A stretch of DNA of 64,000 nucleotides, from assembly GCA_015207365.1 (NCBI GenBank), contig JADEXA010000025.1, forward strand, positions 1 to 64,000. Direction: 5' to 3'. Both the position numbers and the translations under genes were made by a program. Positions within the stretch are counted from its first letter, which is position 1, and each line of letters begins with the position of its first letter. This DNA is from Vacuolonema iberomarrocanum LEGE 07170 (GTDB lineage Bacteria > Cyanobacteriota > Cyanobacteriia > Elainellales > Elainellaceae). Below are positions 20,485 to 29,387 of this stretch, piece after piece. A model generated the notes under the pieces. That model was not told where the DNA came from. It was given only the letters and a program-made list of their open reading frames with translations, and did no database searches.

Positions 20485-21135
20485 ATGGTGGACATTTTTG
20501 CCCAGGCACTCGCCTACGCAACCGAGAATCTGGATGTCTTGCTGGAGGAATTGCGGCGACATATCTGGTTAGTGATCGTCCCCCTTTCCTTCGGTCTAGT
20601 GTTGGGACTCCCCCTGGGGTTATGGAGTGCGCGATCGCGCTCGGCTTCCACAGTACTGATCAATGGCTTCAATGCGCTGCGGGTGATTCCTAGTCTGGCG
20701 GTGCTGTTCCTGCTCATTCCCTACTCGGGGCTAGGGTTTGAGTCGGCGGCGATCGCCCTCACCCTGCTCGCCATGCCTCCCATCCTCATCAGCACAGACG
20801 TGGCCTTTCGCACCATCGACCCGATGGTACGCGAAGCCGCCTTTGGCATGGGCATGGCTCCCGGACAAGTGCTGCGCTTGGTAGAAGTACCCCTCGCCCT
20901 CCCCATCATCGTCGCGGGCATCAAAACCGCCACCGTCGAAGTGATCGCCAGCGCCACCCTCGCCGCCTTCATCGGAGCCGGAGGGCTGGGCAGCTTCATC
21001 GTCCTCGGCTTCTCCCTCTACGACAACGCCATCCTCCTGGTGGGAGCCATCCCCGTCGCCATCATGGCCCTCCTCGCCGAAGTCATCCTCAGCCGCATTC
21101 AAAAAGCACTTCAGCCGCCCACGCCGCAGGCTTGA
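20485..21135 (+). CDS. ABC transporter permease, osmoprotectant (OpuBB/ProW-like) family
   Basis: An inner-membrane permease of 216 residues with about five or six membrane helices. The coupling loop EAAFGMGMAPGQVLRLVEVPLALPII (about 130-155; EAA motif) and the GAGGLGSFIVLG segment are typical of glycine-betaine/choline/carnitine importers. Such permeases work with an ATPase (OpuBA) and a binding protein (OpuBC), but neither gene is adjacent, so partners must be elsewhere or are lost. ATG at 20485; an earlier upstream frame is not in phase. It is followed after 90 bases by hairpin J and the NACHT gene. Confidence 0.85.
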   Translation: MVDIFAQALAYATENLDVLLEELRRHIWLVIVPLSFGLVLGLPLGLWSARSRSASTVLINGFNALRVIPSLAVLFLLIPYSGLGFESAAIALTLLAMPPILISTDVAFRTIDPMVREAAFGMGMAPGQVLRLVEVPLALPIIVAGIKTATVEVIASATLAAFIGAGGLGSFIVLGFSLYDNAILLVGAIPVAIMALLAEVILSRIQKALQPPTPQA

Positions 21136-21225
21136 GCCGCTGTTTTTTCATTTGAGTTGGTTGGAATTACAAGCCGTCGCCATCAAAATTCCGACCAATA
21201 GGATTGCGTCATTGATCTCGCCTTC

Positions 21226-21289
21226 AGGCACCCGGTCCCTTTTTCCCATTCGCGCTGGTTGCAGTCATTGCGAGAGGGACCGGGTGCCT
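21226..21289. repeat. Inverted repeat J upstream of the NACHT gene
   Basis: A perfect 15-bp stem, AGGCACCCGGTCCCT, with its complement 35 bases on. It lies between the permease stop and the NACHT start, so it may end permease transcription or isolate the NACHT promoter. Confidence 0.75.
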
Positions 21290-21390
21290 CAAATCTCGGC
21301 CATAACAGAAAGTCGCCTTTTTCTTTGAGAGCCGCCATAATTTGGGAAAGTGAACAACGAACATTCCCCAACGACTTCCTTGGTAAAGCG

Positions 21391-23550
21391 ATGAGTGGAT
21401 TTGAACCGATTATTGCAGGACTCTCTGGCCTCGTGCTGAACACGGTAAAGGAAACGGCTCAGGAAGAGTCGGGAAGTACCCTGGCGCGATTGCTAAACAA
21501 GGATATTGGCAAGGCACTGGAGCAGCAGGTTTACAATGCATCGGGCGCTTATCTCAAAAACTACCAGGAGCGGCATGGAACCCTAAAAGTGACCTGTGTG
21601 CGGATGGATGCACCGATGGAGTTGGATAAGCTCTACACGACGGTGCAACTTTTGGGTTGGTCGGAGTTGCGCTACTTTGCATCGATGGAAGGATTGGAAG
21701 CGCAGTTTCGGGAAAGTGGACGACGACAATTCCAATTGAGTGGGGCAAACAAAGAGAGTGGCATTTCCGTTGCGAATCGGCAACAATTTCTGATGGTGCT
21801 GGGAGGCCCAGGAATCGGGAAATCGACGCTGTTGCGGAAGGTCGGTCTGGAGGCACTAAAACGGAAGCAAGGAAGCTATGACCATGAGTGCTTGCCCGTC
21901 TTCCTGCCGTTGCAACGCTTTAAGGATGTGGGAATCACGATTGAGCAGCGCATTGCAGAGGAGTTCAAGATCTGCGGATTTCCAGAACCGGAAGCCGTCA
22001 CCACAGCGATGCTGAAGAAAGGCAAACTGCTGGTGCTGCTGGATGGGCTAGATGAAGTGGCAAAGGATTTAGAAGATGCGGTGATTGAGCAGATTCGCGA
22101 CTTTGTGGATCGACATCGCAACAATCGCTTCATGGCGTCTTGTCGAGTCGCCGCCTACAAAGGGGGCTTTCCGCGTTTCAAGGATGTTGCGATTGCCCCG
22201 TTTGAAGAGGAGCAGATTGAGCAATTCATTCGGAATTGGTTTTCGAGTGAAAAAGACCAGGAAAATGAGACTGCCGACCAATGCTGGAAACTGCTGAAAC
22301 GCCCGGACTATGCGGCGACTCGGGAGCTGGCGCAAACGCCACTACTACTGACGCTGCTCTGTGCGGTGTATGACAAGCAACTGGACTTCCCCAAGAATCG
22401 GGCATCGCTGTATGGGGAAGCACTGGATGTGGTATTGAAGGAGTGGGCCGCAGAAAAGCGCATCCACAATGACCCGATTTATCGTGACTTGTCTATTGAA
22501 TTGGAACGCGAGCTACTGGCAGAACTGGCATTTGACAGCTTTGTAGAGGATCAGCTGTTCTTTGAGAAGGGGGAGGTGACCCGACGCATTCGAGAATTTT
22601 TGGTGAGTAACGTGAATGCTCCAAAGCATCTCGATAGCGAAAAGATTTTGGAGGCGATCGAAGTGCAGCAAGGTATTTTGACGGAACGTGCCCGCAACAC
22701 TTATTCGTTTTCGCATCTGACTTTTCAGGAATATCTAACCGCACAGCATATTGTGGACAATCAACAGGTTGAATGGTTGGTTGAAAACCATTTGGCCGAT
22801 CAACAATGGCGGGAAGTGTTTTTGCTGGTGGCAGGGCTAATGCCGGGGAAAAAAGGTGTAGACCCGTTGCTAATGGCCATGGAGCAGCAGGCTCGGCAAT
22901 ATTTAGATACTCCTATTTTGAGAGAATTGATCCAGTGGGCAGACAGAGTAACAGCCAATTCCCAAAATCCTGCAAAATCTGCAGTCAAACGAGTCGGTGC
23001 AATTTTTCTTGCCCGTGCCCGTGCTCATGACCTCGTTCTAACCAGTGTCCGCAACGTCGCCCGCGACCTTTCTCTAGTCAGTACTATTAGCCACCTTCTT
23101 GACCTCGACCTTGCTCGCGACCTCGTCGGCACCCTCAACCTCGCCCATGCGCTTGACCTTGACCTTGCCATCGAAAACACCGTCAATGATGTCGTTACTG
23201 ATGCCTTTGCTAAGGCAGCTCAAAGGAGCCAGATAATTGATTGCTTCAGTTACGCTAACTTAATACAAAAAATAGATACTTTAAGGCAAGAACTTGCGAA
23301 CAAAAATATACGTAATATCTCCCAACATGAGTTGTTACAAATTCTATTGATATACTGGTCTGGAGAATTTCAGTTTAACTTGAAAAGGTTAGTAGAATTA
23401 GATAATGACGAGAAAAATTCGTTAGGAAATTATTTTTACCCCTATGAGTTGATGATACGGTGCAAGGAAGCTGCAGTGCGTGTTTCCCCAGAAGTCTGGC
23501 AAGCTATTGAAGGTCGAATGTTTACTCTTCCAAAAGAAGAAATTGCCTGA
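21391..23550 (+). CDS. NACHT-domain STAND NTPase (bacterial NLR-like)
   Basis: About 719 residues. The N-terminal region (1-130, helical; YLKNYQERHGTLKV) is the NACHT-associated segment common in cyanobacterial homologues. NACHT follows: Walker A GGPGIGKST (about 137-145), Walker B LLVLLDGLDEVA (about 214-225), and a sensor/winged-helix part ending FSHLTFQEYLTAQHI, the hallmark FxHxxFxEYxxA motif. The C-terminal 200 residues contain a degenerate run rich in ARDL/ALDLDL units (about 555-610) and then a divergent tail. NACHT proteins of this shape are known in bacteria as immune sensors against phages, but many remain untested. No effector gene is adjacent. The ATG at 21391 is preferred; the frame is open to 21259 but that part is repeat J. 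The 3' third of the gene is visibly more A+T-rich than the rest. Confidence 0.88.
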   Translation: MSGFEPIIAGLSGLVLNTVKETAQEESGSTLARLLNKDIGKALEQQVYNASGAYLKNYQERHGTLKVTCVRMDAPMELDKLYTTVQLLGWSELRYFASMEGLEAQFRESGRRQFQLSGANKESGISVANRQQFLMVLGGPGIGKSTLLRKVGLEALKRKQGSYDHECLPVFLPLQRFKDVGITIEQRIAEEFKICGFPEPEAVTTAMLKKGKLLVLLDGLDEVAKDLEDAVIEQIRDFVDRHRNNRFMASCRVAAYKGGFPRFKDVAIAPFEEEQIEQFIRNWFSSEKDQENETADQCWKLLKRPDYAATRELAQTPLLLTLLCAVYDKQLDFPKNRASLYGEALDVVLKEWAAEKRIHNDPIYRDLSIELERELLAELAFDSFVEDQLFFEKGEVTRRIREFLVSNVNAPKHLDSEKILEAIEVQQGILTERARNTYSFSHLTFQEYLTAQHIVDNQQVEWLVENHLADQQWREVFLLVAGLMPGKKGVDPLLMAMEQQARQYLDTPILRELIQWADRVTANSQNPAKSAVKRVGAIFLARARAHDLVLTSVRNVARDLSLVSTISHLLDLDLARDLVGTLNLAHALDLDLAIENTVNDVVTDAFAKAAQRSQIIDCFSYANLIQKIDTLRQELANKNIRNISQHELLQILLIYWSGEFQFNLKRLVELDNDEKNSLGNYFYPYELMIRCKEAAVRVSPEVWQAIEGRMFTLPKEEIA

Positions 23551-23707
23551 AATAGACTGCATATCACCTTTGCACCCTCATTGCTAAATTCCTCTCTCGC
23601 TGAGCTGCCTGTCCTATAGAAGCTGCTAAGAGATTTGCCATGAAGGGTTTCTGGCGATCGCTCACCAACCTTCTCGAAGTCGATCCACACCACAAACAAA
23701 CGAGGTA
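23551..23707. other. Intergenic after the NACHT gene
   Basis: No gene. It ends with the 6-base sequence GAGGTA (23702-23707), which is repeated at 23917-23922 after the element that follows. Confidence 0.5.
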
Positions 23708-23916
23708 GGGCTTGCTGAAAAAGTCCTCAAAAACATTCTGGATGCCATACAGCTCGAAATTTGAGGGATCCAGCCTCTGGATTTTAAATTTTGGCTAGAG
23801 TTTTATGAGGAGTGCAAGGCTTTTGACCCCTTAGATGCCATAACCTTGCACTTGTTGGAGAGGAAAACGGTTGAAGTCCTTTTCCTGTAAGCAATTTCAA
23901 CTTTTTCAGGAAGCCC
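23708..23916. mobile_element. MITE-like element with terminal inverted repeats and target duplication
   Basis: 209 bases, non-coding. The left end GGGCTTGCTGAAAAAGT and the right end, read inward, GGGCTTCCTGAAAAAGT match at 16 of 17 positions. Both sides are flanked by GAGGTA, a 6-base direct repeat. This is the structure of a non-autonomous DNA transposon. The parent transposase is not in the window; 5-6 base duplications are made by IS1634-type and some other DDE elements, but I do not assign a family. Confidence 0.85.
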
Positions 23917-23935
23917 GAGGTAGACCAGCGCTACC

Positions 23936-24080
23936 ACCCACCCGCGAATAAATTGCGGGCTAACGGGGGCAAACCCATTAAAATGGGTTCCTCTTCAGCC
24001 ATGGAAATTTTTCAACATGTATTCACCTAGTCCCTTTAGTGGACTTCTCAGGGTAGCCCGCAATTTATTCGCGGGTGGGT
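23936..24080. repeat. 145-bp inverted-repeat element
   Basis: A perfect 27-bp terminal inverted repeat (begins ACCCACCCGCGAATAAATTG; ends CAATTTATTCGCGGGTGGGT) encloses about 90 bases that include a second small hairpin, AACCCATTAAAATGGGTT. Non-coding; likely a mobile or REP-like element. Confidence 0.85.
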
Positions 24081-24148
24081 CATGGTTAGAGGCACCAACG
24101 GGCAAGGATTGAGACAACTGCTGCCTCATCTGAGGAGAAAGAATTGAA

Positions 24149-24253
24149 GGATGTGTTGGCGATCGCGCAACGCATCAAAACACCTGAATCGAGCTGAATT
24201 TGTGCTGGGATTGGGCATTTTGGTGATGCGTTGCGGCGATGCTTCACACATCC
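24149..24253. repeat. 105-bp imperfect inverted-repeat element
   Basis: Outer ends GGATGTGT / ACACATCC and inner arms GCAACGCATCA / TGATGCGTTGC pair with small interruptions; the left arm holds a HIP1 octamer. It is the third repeat element in a row in this gap. Confidence 0.7.
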
Positions 24254-24280
24254 TATGGGATGGGTTTTACGACAGCGTTT

Positions 24281-26209
24281 TTATGAAACGGGTTGTCGTT
24301 TTTTGTTGATTTCCTCCGCGTATTGGTCTACGCCCAGCCCCATGATGAGGTGGAGGATGCCACCTTCGAGGCGGAGGATGCCGTTGACACCGCCTTCGCG
24401 GAGGGCACTTTCTTTGACAGCGGTGGGGTCGGCGACTTCGACCCGTAGGCGAGTGAGGGCAACCGGGTCGACGGCGCGGATGTTGTCGATGCCGCCGAGG
24501 GCGTCGATCAGGTGTTTGGCTTTGTTAGCAGCGAGGGGGTCGCGTTTTTGGGTGGCGACGGCTGCCGCGACCGTGGCAGGTTCATCGGCGACGGTTTGGC
24601 TGGGGGCTGGGGCTTCCACCAAATCGGCTTCGGGGCCAGCCGTCTTCAGGTAGTCGACCATATCCGTCTTCAGGTTTTCTGAGCGGGGGCCAAAGATCGC
24701 CTGGACGCTGTTGCCCACTTCCAGCACACCGGAGGCACCCAGCGCTTTGAGCTTGGCTTTGTTCACCTTGCTCTTGTCGTCTACCGTGATGCGCAGGCGG
24801 GTGATGCAGGCATCGAGGACAGCGATGTTGTTGCGGCCACCGAAAGCTCGGACGAGTTCCAGTGCCATGCCGCCTGCCCCAGCGGGCATGGCTTGGATGG
24901 GCTCAGGTGTTGCGGTTTCGTCTTCCCGACCGGGGGTTTTGAAGTCGAAGGTGCGAATGGCGAAGCGGAAGACAAAGTAGTAGACCGCAGCGGTGACGAT
25001 GCCGCCACCGACGATCAGCCGCCAAACGCCGGGTTCCCCATTCCAGTTGCCCAGTTGGTTGAACAGAGCAAAGTCAATGAAGCCCTGGGAAAAGGTAAAG
25101 CCCATGCGTCCGCCGAGCAGCGCAAACGTGAAGTCGCACACCCCGGCCAGCACCGCATGGATGACATACAGGAACGGCGCAACGAACAGGAAGGAGAATT
25201 CTAGCGGTTCGGTAATACCTGTGAGGAATGAGGTAAGGGCCGCAGACACCATCAAACTGCCTGTGAGCACCCGCTGGCTGGGTTTTGCCGATCGCCAGAT
25301 GGCCATGGCCGCTGCGGGGAGCCCAAACATCTTGAACCAGTAGCTACCGCCAAGAATGCCAGCGGTGGGGTCACCCGCAAAGAAACGGTTGATGTCACCC
25401 CGCACCAAGAGCCCCGTCACTGGGTCTTCGTAGGAACCAATCTGGAAGAAGAAAGGAACGTTCCACACATGGTGCAGTCCGAAGGGGATGAGCGATCGCT
25501 CAATGACTGCATAGATACCCGCTGCAATCGGGACGCTATCGCCACTTGCCGCCGCATTGGCAAACAGGTTGATGCCACCGCCAATGGGAGGCCAGATGAC
25601 GCTCATGAGCACGCCGATGGCGATCGCCGTCAACCCCGTGATGATGGGCACAAACCGCTTTCCGGCAAAGAAGCCCAGGTATTGGGGCAGCTTGATCCGA
25701 AAGAACTTGTTGAAAAGGAAAGCGGCGACACAGCCGATAATCAGGCCCCCGAATACCCCCGTGTCTAAGGTGAGGATGCCCAGCACGGGTTTCATCCAGA
25801 CATTGGGAATATCCTGCCCTTGCTGAATCAGATCCAGCACATCGGCTTCGGTCGGGAAGGCCCGAAAGACGCCCACCGCACCCAGGGAAGCAATGAACAC
25901 CACGAAGCCGACGGTGGCAGCCAACGCTGAAACCCCGTCGTTTCCGGTGTAGGCGATCGCAACGGCGATCGCAAAGATCAACGGCAAGACGCCAAAGATG
26001 GCATCCCCAGAGGCTTTCATGATGGTTGCCAAGCTTTCGGGCAACCAGCCAAAGGTGGCGCTTTCAATGACGCCCGTTTCAAGTTTTTGGAGTTCGATTA
26101 GGCGGGCGCTGCCCAAGCCTAAAAGGATCCCGGCAATCGGCAGCACAGACACCGGGAGCATGAGCGCTTTGCCCATTTGCTGCAATAGGGCGAATGCTTT
26201 TTTCCACAT
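24281..26209 (-). CDS. PTS sugar transporter subunit IIC-IIB-IIB' (glucose/N-acetylglucosamine family)
   Basis: A membrane sugar channel with phosphoryl-transfer domains, 642 residues. The IIC domain (about 1-370, roughly ten membrane segments; start MWKKAFALLQQMGKALMLPV) belongs to the glucose superfamily. The IIB domain follows with Cys468 in DACITRLR, the phosphorylated residue. A second IIB-like domain (about 555-640; DPVALTRLR) has the same fold pattern but no Cys. There is no IIA here; it is in the fusion gene upstream. Substrate is glucose or N-acetylglucosamine by family, not provable here. The frame is open to 26350, but the ATG at 26209 begins the family N-terminus. It is 280 bases downstream of the PTS fusion gene. 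HIP1 sites within it argue against recent transfer. Confidence 0.92.
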   Translation of the reverse strand: MWKKAFALLQQMGKALMLPVSVLPIAGILLGLGSARLIELQKLETGVIESATFGWLPESLATIMKASGDAIFGVLPLIFAIAVAIAYTGNDGVSALAATVGFVVFIASLGAVGVFRAFPTEADVLDLIQQGQDIPNVWMKPVLGILTLDTGVFGGLIIGCVAAFLFNKFFRIKLPQYLGFFAGKRFVPIITGLTAIAIGVLMSVIWPPIGGGINLFANAAASGDSVPIAAGIYAVIERSLIPFGLHHVWNVPFFFQIGSYEDPVTGLLVRGDINRFFAGDPTAGILGGSYWFKMFGLPAAAMAIWRSAKPSQRVLTGSLMVSAALTSFLTGITEPLEFSFLFVAPFLYVIHAVLAGVCDFTFALLGGRMGFTFSQGFIDFALFNQLGNWNGEPGVWRLIVGGGIVTAAVYYFVFRFAIRTFDFKTPGREDETATPEPIQAMPAGAGGMALELVRAFGGRNNIAVLDACITRLRITVDDKSKVNKAKLKALGASGVLEVGNSVQAIFGPRSENLKTDMVDYLKTAGPEADLVEAPAPSQTVADEPATVAAAVATQKRDPLAANKAKHLIDALGGIDNIRAVDPVALTRLRVEVADPTAVKESALREGGVNGILRLEGGILHLIMGLGVDQYAEEINKKRQPVS

Positions 26210-26274
26210 AAATTTGGAGGAATTGAGTAATTGACAGTGAAGATAAAAAACGATTAGGGAAGTGACTCGTTGGA

Positions 26275-26470
26275 GCGGGGATTGATAGCGGAGTCGCGGC
26301 TTTGATCCCCCTAATCCTCCGATCAAGGGAGGAAGTAAGTTGCCTCTCAAAGTCCCCCTTAGTAAGGGGGATTTAGGGGGATCTAACCTTTAATAAAGTC
26401 CCCGTTGGGATCCCCCCTAGCCCCCCTTGATAAGGGGGGAAACAGGTTACGTCTTAACGTCCCGTTTATG
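26275..26470. repeat. Cluster of C/G-run palindromes between the PTS genes
   Basis: Several short inverted repeats, e.g. TCCCCCTTAGTAAGGGGGAT at about 26349-26372 and CCCCCCTTGATAAGGGGGG at about 26423-26441, with related runs beside them. This is a type of repeat often seen between cyanobacterial genes. It may form mRNA structures that set relative expression of the two PTS genes. Confidence 0.7.
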
Positions 26471-26489
26471 GATGGAAGGGGTGGAAACC

Positions 26490-29048
26490 TTATGCTTCCG
26501 AGAGGGGGCTGAGATCGCGGACTTGGGCGGCGGTTTCGGCGGCGATCGCCTGCTGCGCCAATGCCTGACATGCGGTCAAACTCATGCCCCGGATTTGCGC
26601 TTTGATGCTGGGAATGGTCGGAATGCTGACGCTGAGTTCCTTAATGCCCAAGCCAACGAGGATAGGAACCGCTTGCGGATCGCTGGCCATCCCCCCACAA
26701 ACCCCGACCCATTTGCCATGGCGACTCGCACCTTTCACCGTCAGGTCAATCAGCCGTAGCAGGCTGGGGTCGAGGGCGTCGATCATGGGGGCGAGTTTAG
26801 GATGTCCCCGATCCATGGCTAGGGTGTATTGGGTGAGGTCGTTGGTGCCGATGGAGAAGAAGTCCACTTCGCGAGCGAACAGGTCGGCCATCATGGCCGC
26901 CGCAGGAATCTCGATCATGATGCCAACTTCAATGGCAGGGAGCCCCAGCGCCTGGCGCTCCTCTTCGAGCACCGCTTTTGCCATTCGCAGTTCCTCTAGT
27001 CGGGCGATCATCGGGAACATCACCCGGACGTTGCCCTGCCCAGCGGCTTGCAGCACTGCCCGCAGTTGCGTCCGGAGCAGTTCGGGGCGATCAAACCCGA
27101 GACGAATGCCCCGCTCACCCAGGAAGGGATTTTCTTCATGGGGCATCGGCAGATAGGGTAGGGGCTTGTCGCCGCCCACATCCAGGGTACGGATGATCAA
27201 CGGACGCCCGGCTAGTGCCGTGGCGATGTCGCCATAAATGCGCGCCTGGGTTTCCTGATCGGGAGGGCTGGGACGCTCCATAAACACCAGTTCGGTGCGC
27301 AATAGCCCGACCCCTTCGCCACCGAGGGTTACGGACTTTTGGGCTTCAGCCAAATTGCCAATATTGGCGGCCACTTCGATGCGGTGTCCATCGGTGGTGA
27401 TGGCCGGTTGATCCTTAGCAGCAAGATCGGCTTCGCGCTTGGCGACGATCTGTTGAATACGCTGGCGGGTTTGGTCGATTTCTGCCTGCGATGGATGCAG
27501 CCGCAGGCGTCCCTTGCTGCCATTGAGAATGACTGGAGTGCCATTTTCTACCGTTAGCATCCGCTCTTCTGCCCCGGCGATCGCCGGAATATCCATCGAG
27601 CGCGCCAGGATGGCCACATGGGAGGTAGCGCCGCCTGCCACCGTCGCAAAACCAACCACCCGATCGCGGTCGAGATTCGCCATATCCGACGGGGTGAGGT
27701 CTTCGGCAACCAGGATAGTGTGTTCGGGGTAGGTAATGGTTTCCACCGTCACACCCGTGAGTAGGCGGAGGACGCGATCGCCCACATCCCGCACATCATT
27801 CGCCCGTTCCGCCAGCAACACATTATCTAGCCGCGCCAGTTGTGCCGCCTGGGTGGTGTAGGTCTGCTTCCAGGCAAAGGCCGCACTCTTGCCCTTGTCG
27901 ATGGCGCTCCCTGCCTGCTCAAACAGCTCTGGATCATCCAGAATTTCTTGATGGGCCGCAAAAATTGCCGCTTTCTGTGGATCGCCTTGGCCATGCACCT
28001 TGGCTCGCAAGGATTCCACCTCTAGTTGAGCCTGGGCGATCGCCTGCTCTAGCTTGCGGTGCTCCTCATTAGGTGTACCACCCACCTCATCCACCGCAAT
28101 ATCCTGAGACTTCACCCGATGGAGATAACCCACGGCCACACCCGGCGATGCGGCTACCCCCAACACCAGGTTTGGATCCTCCGAGCGGGGGCGCGGTGCG
28201 GGCTTGCTTTCCTCCGGTTGCGACAGGCTGGGGGGCACCGCAATCGGTGTGGCACCCTCTTCTCCTAGGCCATCGCGAATCGCCTGAGAGAGTTCGGCGA
28301 TCGCCGCTGCTGCATCGGCCCCCGTCGCGTCCAGGTACACCGTATCACCCCGGTTTATCTGCATGCCCATCAAAGCGACAACGCTTTTAGCATTGGCCCG
28401 ATCAGCCCCACGTCTGAGGCCAATTTTCGCCTGATACTTCTTTGCGAGGTTCGTCAGCACCGCCGCCGGGCGGGCATGGAATCCGGCGGGGTTAGGAACG
28501 ATGAGGTCGCCAGAGGTCAGGGTTTCCCCCTCCACTTCTGGCGCTGCGACAGTTCCATGGGTTAGCTCTAGCTCCAGCACGATATCTCGTACGGCAGATA
28601 CCGCCCCAGCTTTCGGGAAATAACCCGCAACGCGATCGCCATTGGTAATTACCACCTGCGTCAGCAAGCTCACCGCATGCAGGGCAATGTAGTCGGCATC
28701 AAAGGCAATCAGCGGATCGCCAGTCTGGACGCGATCGCCCTCCTTTACCTTCGGCGTAAATCCTTCACCTCGCAGGTTCACCGTATCCAAACCAATATGC
28801 ATCAGCACTTCCAGCCCTTCTGCCGTTCTGACCGTTACGGCATGGTGCGATGGATGCAGCTGAATGACCTCCCCCTCGCAAGGAGCCAACAAAATCTGAC
28901 TGACTGGGTCGATAGAGATACCATCTCCGACCATTTTTTCTGCGAATACCGGATCAGGAACCTGCTCAATCGGTAACAAGGTTCCCGACAGCGGTGCGAC
29001 CAAAGCGACCCTCGTCGCTGTGGGAGCTTCCACAACACTCTGAGTCAT
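26490..29048 (-). CDS. PTS fusion protein: IIA(Glc) - HPr - enzyme I
   Basis: A soluble 852-residue protein that supplies the whole general phosphate relay. IIA of the glucose type (about 15-145; H69 in PSHHAV and phospho-site H84 in HIGLDTV), HPr (about 180-265; H191 in PAGFHARPAA), then enzyme I (about 293-840; phospho-His477 in GGATSHVAI, PEP-binding barrel, and the C-terminal CGGMASDP). Phosphate would pass PEP to EI to HPr to IIA to Cys468 of the IICB protein encoded downstream. The start has AGGAGA five bases upstream of ATG 29048. It is first gene of the probable two-gene operon. No HPr kinase or transcription regulator is adjacent. The HPr segment lacks the usual Ser46 context, as far as I can align it. 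Confidence 0.95.
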   Translation of the reverse strand: MTQSVVEAPTATRVALVAPLSGTLLPIEQVPDPVFAEKMVGDGISIDPVSQILLAPCEGEVIQLHPSHHAVTVRTAEGLEVLMHIGLDTVNLRGEGFTPKVKEGDRVQTGDPLIAFDADYIALHAVSLLTQVVITNGDRVAGYFPKAGAVSAVRDIVLELELTHGTVAAPEVEGETLTSGDLIVPNPAGFHARPAAVLTNLAKKYQAKIGLRRGADRANAKSVVALMGMQINRGDTVYLDATGADAAAAIAELSQAIRDGLGEEGATPIAVPPSLSQPEESKPAPRPRSEDPNLVLGVAASPGVAVGYLHRVKSQDIAVDEVGGTPNEEHRKLEQAIAQAQLEVESLRAKVHGQGDPQKAAIFAAHQEILDDPELFEQAGSAIDKGKSAAFAWKQTYTTQAAQLARLDNVLLAERANDVRDVGDRVLRLLTGVTVETITYPEHTILVAEDLTPSDMANLDRDRVVGFATVAGGATSHVAILARSMDIPAIAGAEERMLTVENGTPVILNGSKGRLRLHPSQAEIDQTRQRIQQIVAKREADLAAKDQPAITTDGHRIEVAANIGNLAEAQKSVTLGGEGVGLLRTELVFMERPSPPDQETQARIYGDIATALAGRPLIIRTLDVGGDKPLPYLPMPHEENPFLGERGIRLGFDRPELLRTQLRAVLQAAGQGNVRVMFPMIARLEELRMAKAVLEEERQALGLPAIEVGIMIEIPAAAMMADLFAREVDFFSIGTNDLTQYTLAMDRGHPKLAPMIDALDPSLLRLIDLTVKGASRHGKWVGVCGGMASDPQAVPILVGLGIKELSVSIPTIPSIKAQIRGMSLTACQALAQQAIAAETAAQVRDLSPLSEA

Positions 29049-29387
29049 TCACTTCTCCTAAGTTTTACTAACCAAATATCAAACGGGTTTGTTGAAATAA
29101 TCGAACGGGTTTATTAACGGGGATCGTTATATTATCCGACTAATAAGACCTTTAAACAATAAGGTTTTGAAACAATTCTGCCTTGGAGCGATCGCCATAA
29201 TTCCTACTATTAGACATCCCCCTACCTTACTATTAGATATCCCCCTATCGGGCATTATTTAGCGAATACCCTATATGTCTAAAGCAATAGTTTTTCTTAA
29301 GAAACATAAAGCTTTAATTGATTCTTCGCCCAGGAAAGCCCTAAGCCACAAATGATTGGTGGGTCAGGCAAGTAACATCCTTTGTGT

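Noticed and set aside
20213..20572. 119-codon frame before the ABC permease
   Set aside because: It overlaps the well-supported permease start in another frame and has mixed composition.
21259..21390. Longer start for the NACHT gene
   Set aside because: The extra 44 residues come from repeat J; the ATG at 21391 gives a normal N-terminus.
24281..26350. Longer start of the PTS IICB gene, 47 extra residues
   Set aside because: The extension is encoded by repeat DNA and the family N-terminus begins at the ATG at 26209. The GGAGG seen near there on the plus strand is on the wrong strand to serve as a ribosome site.
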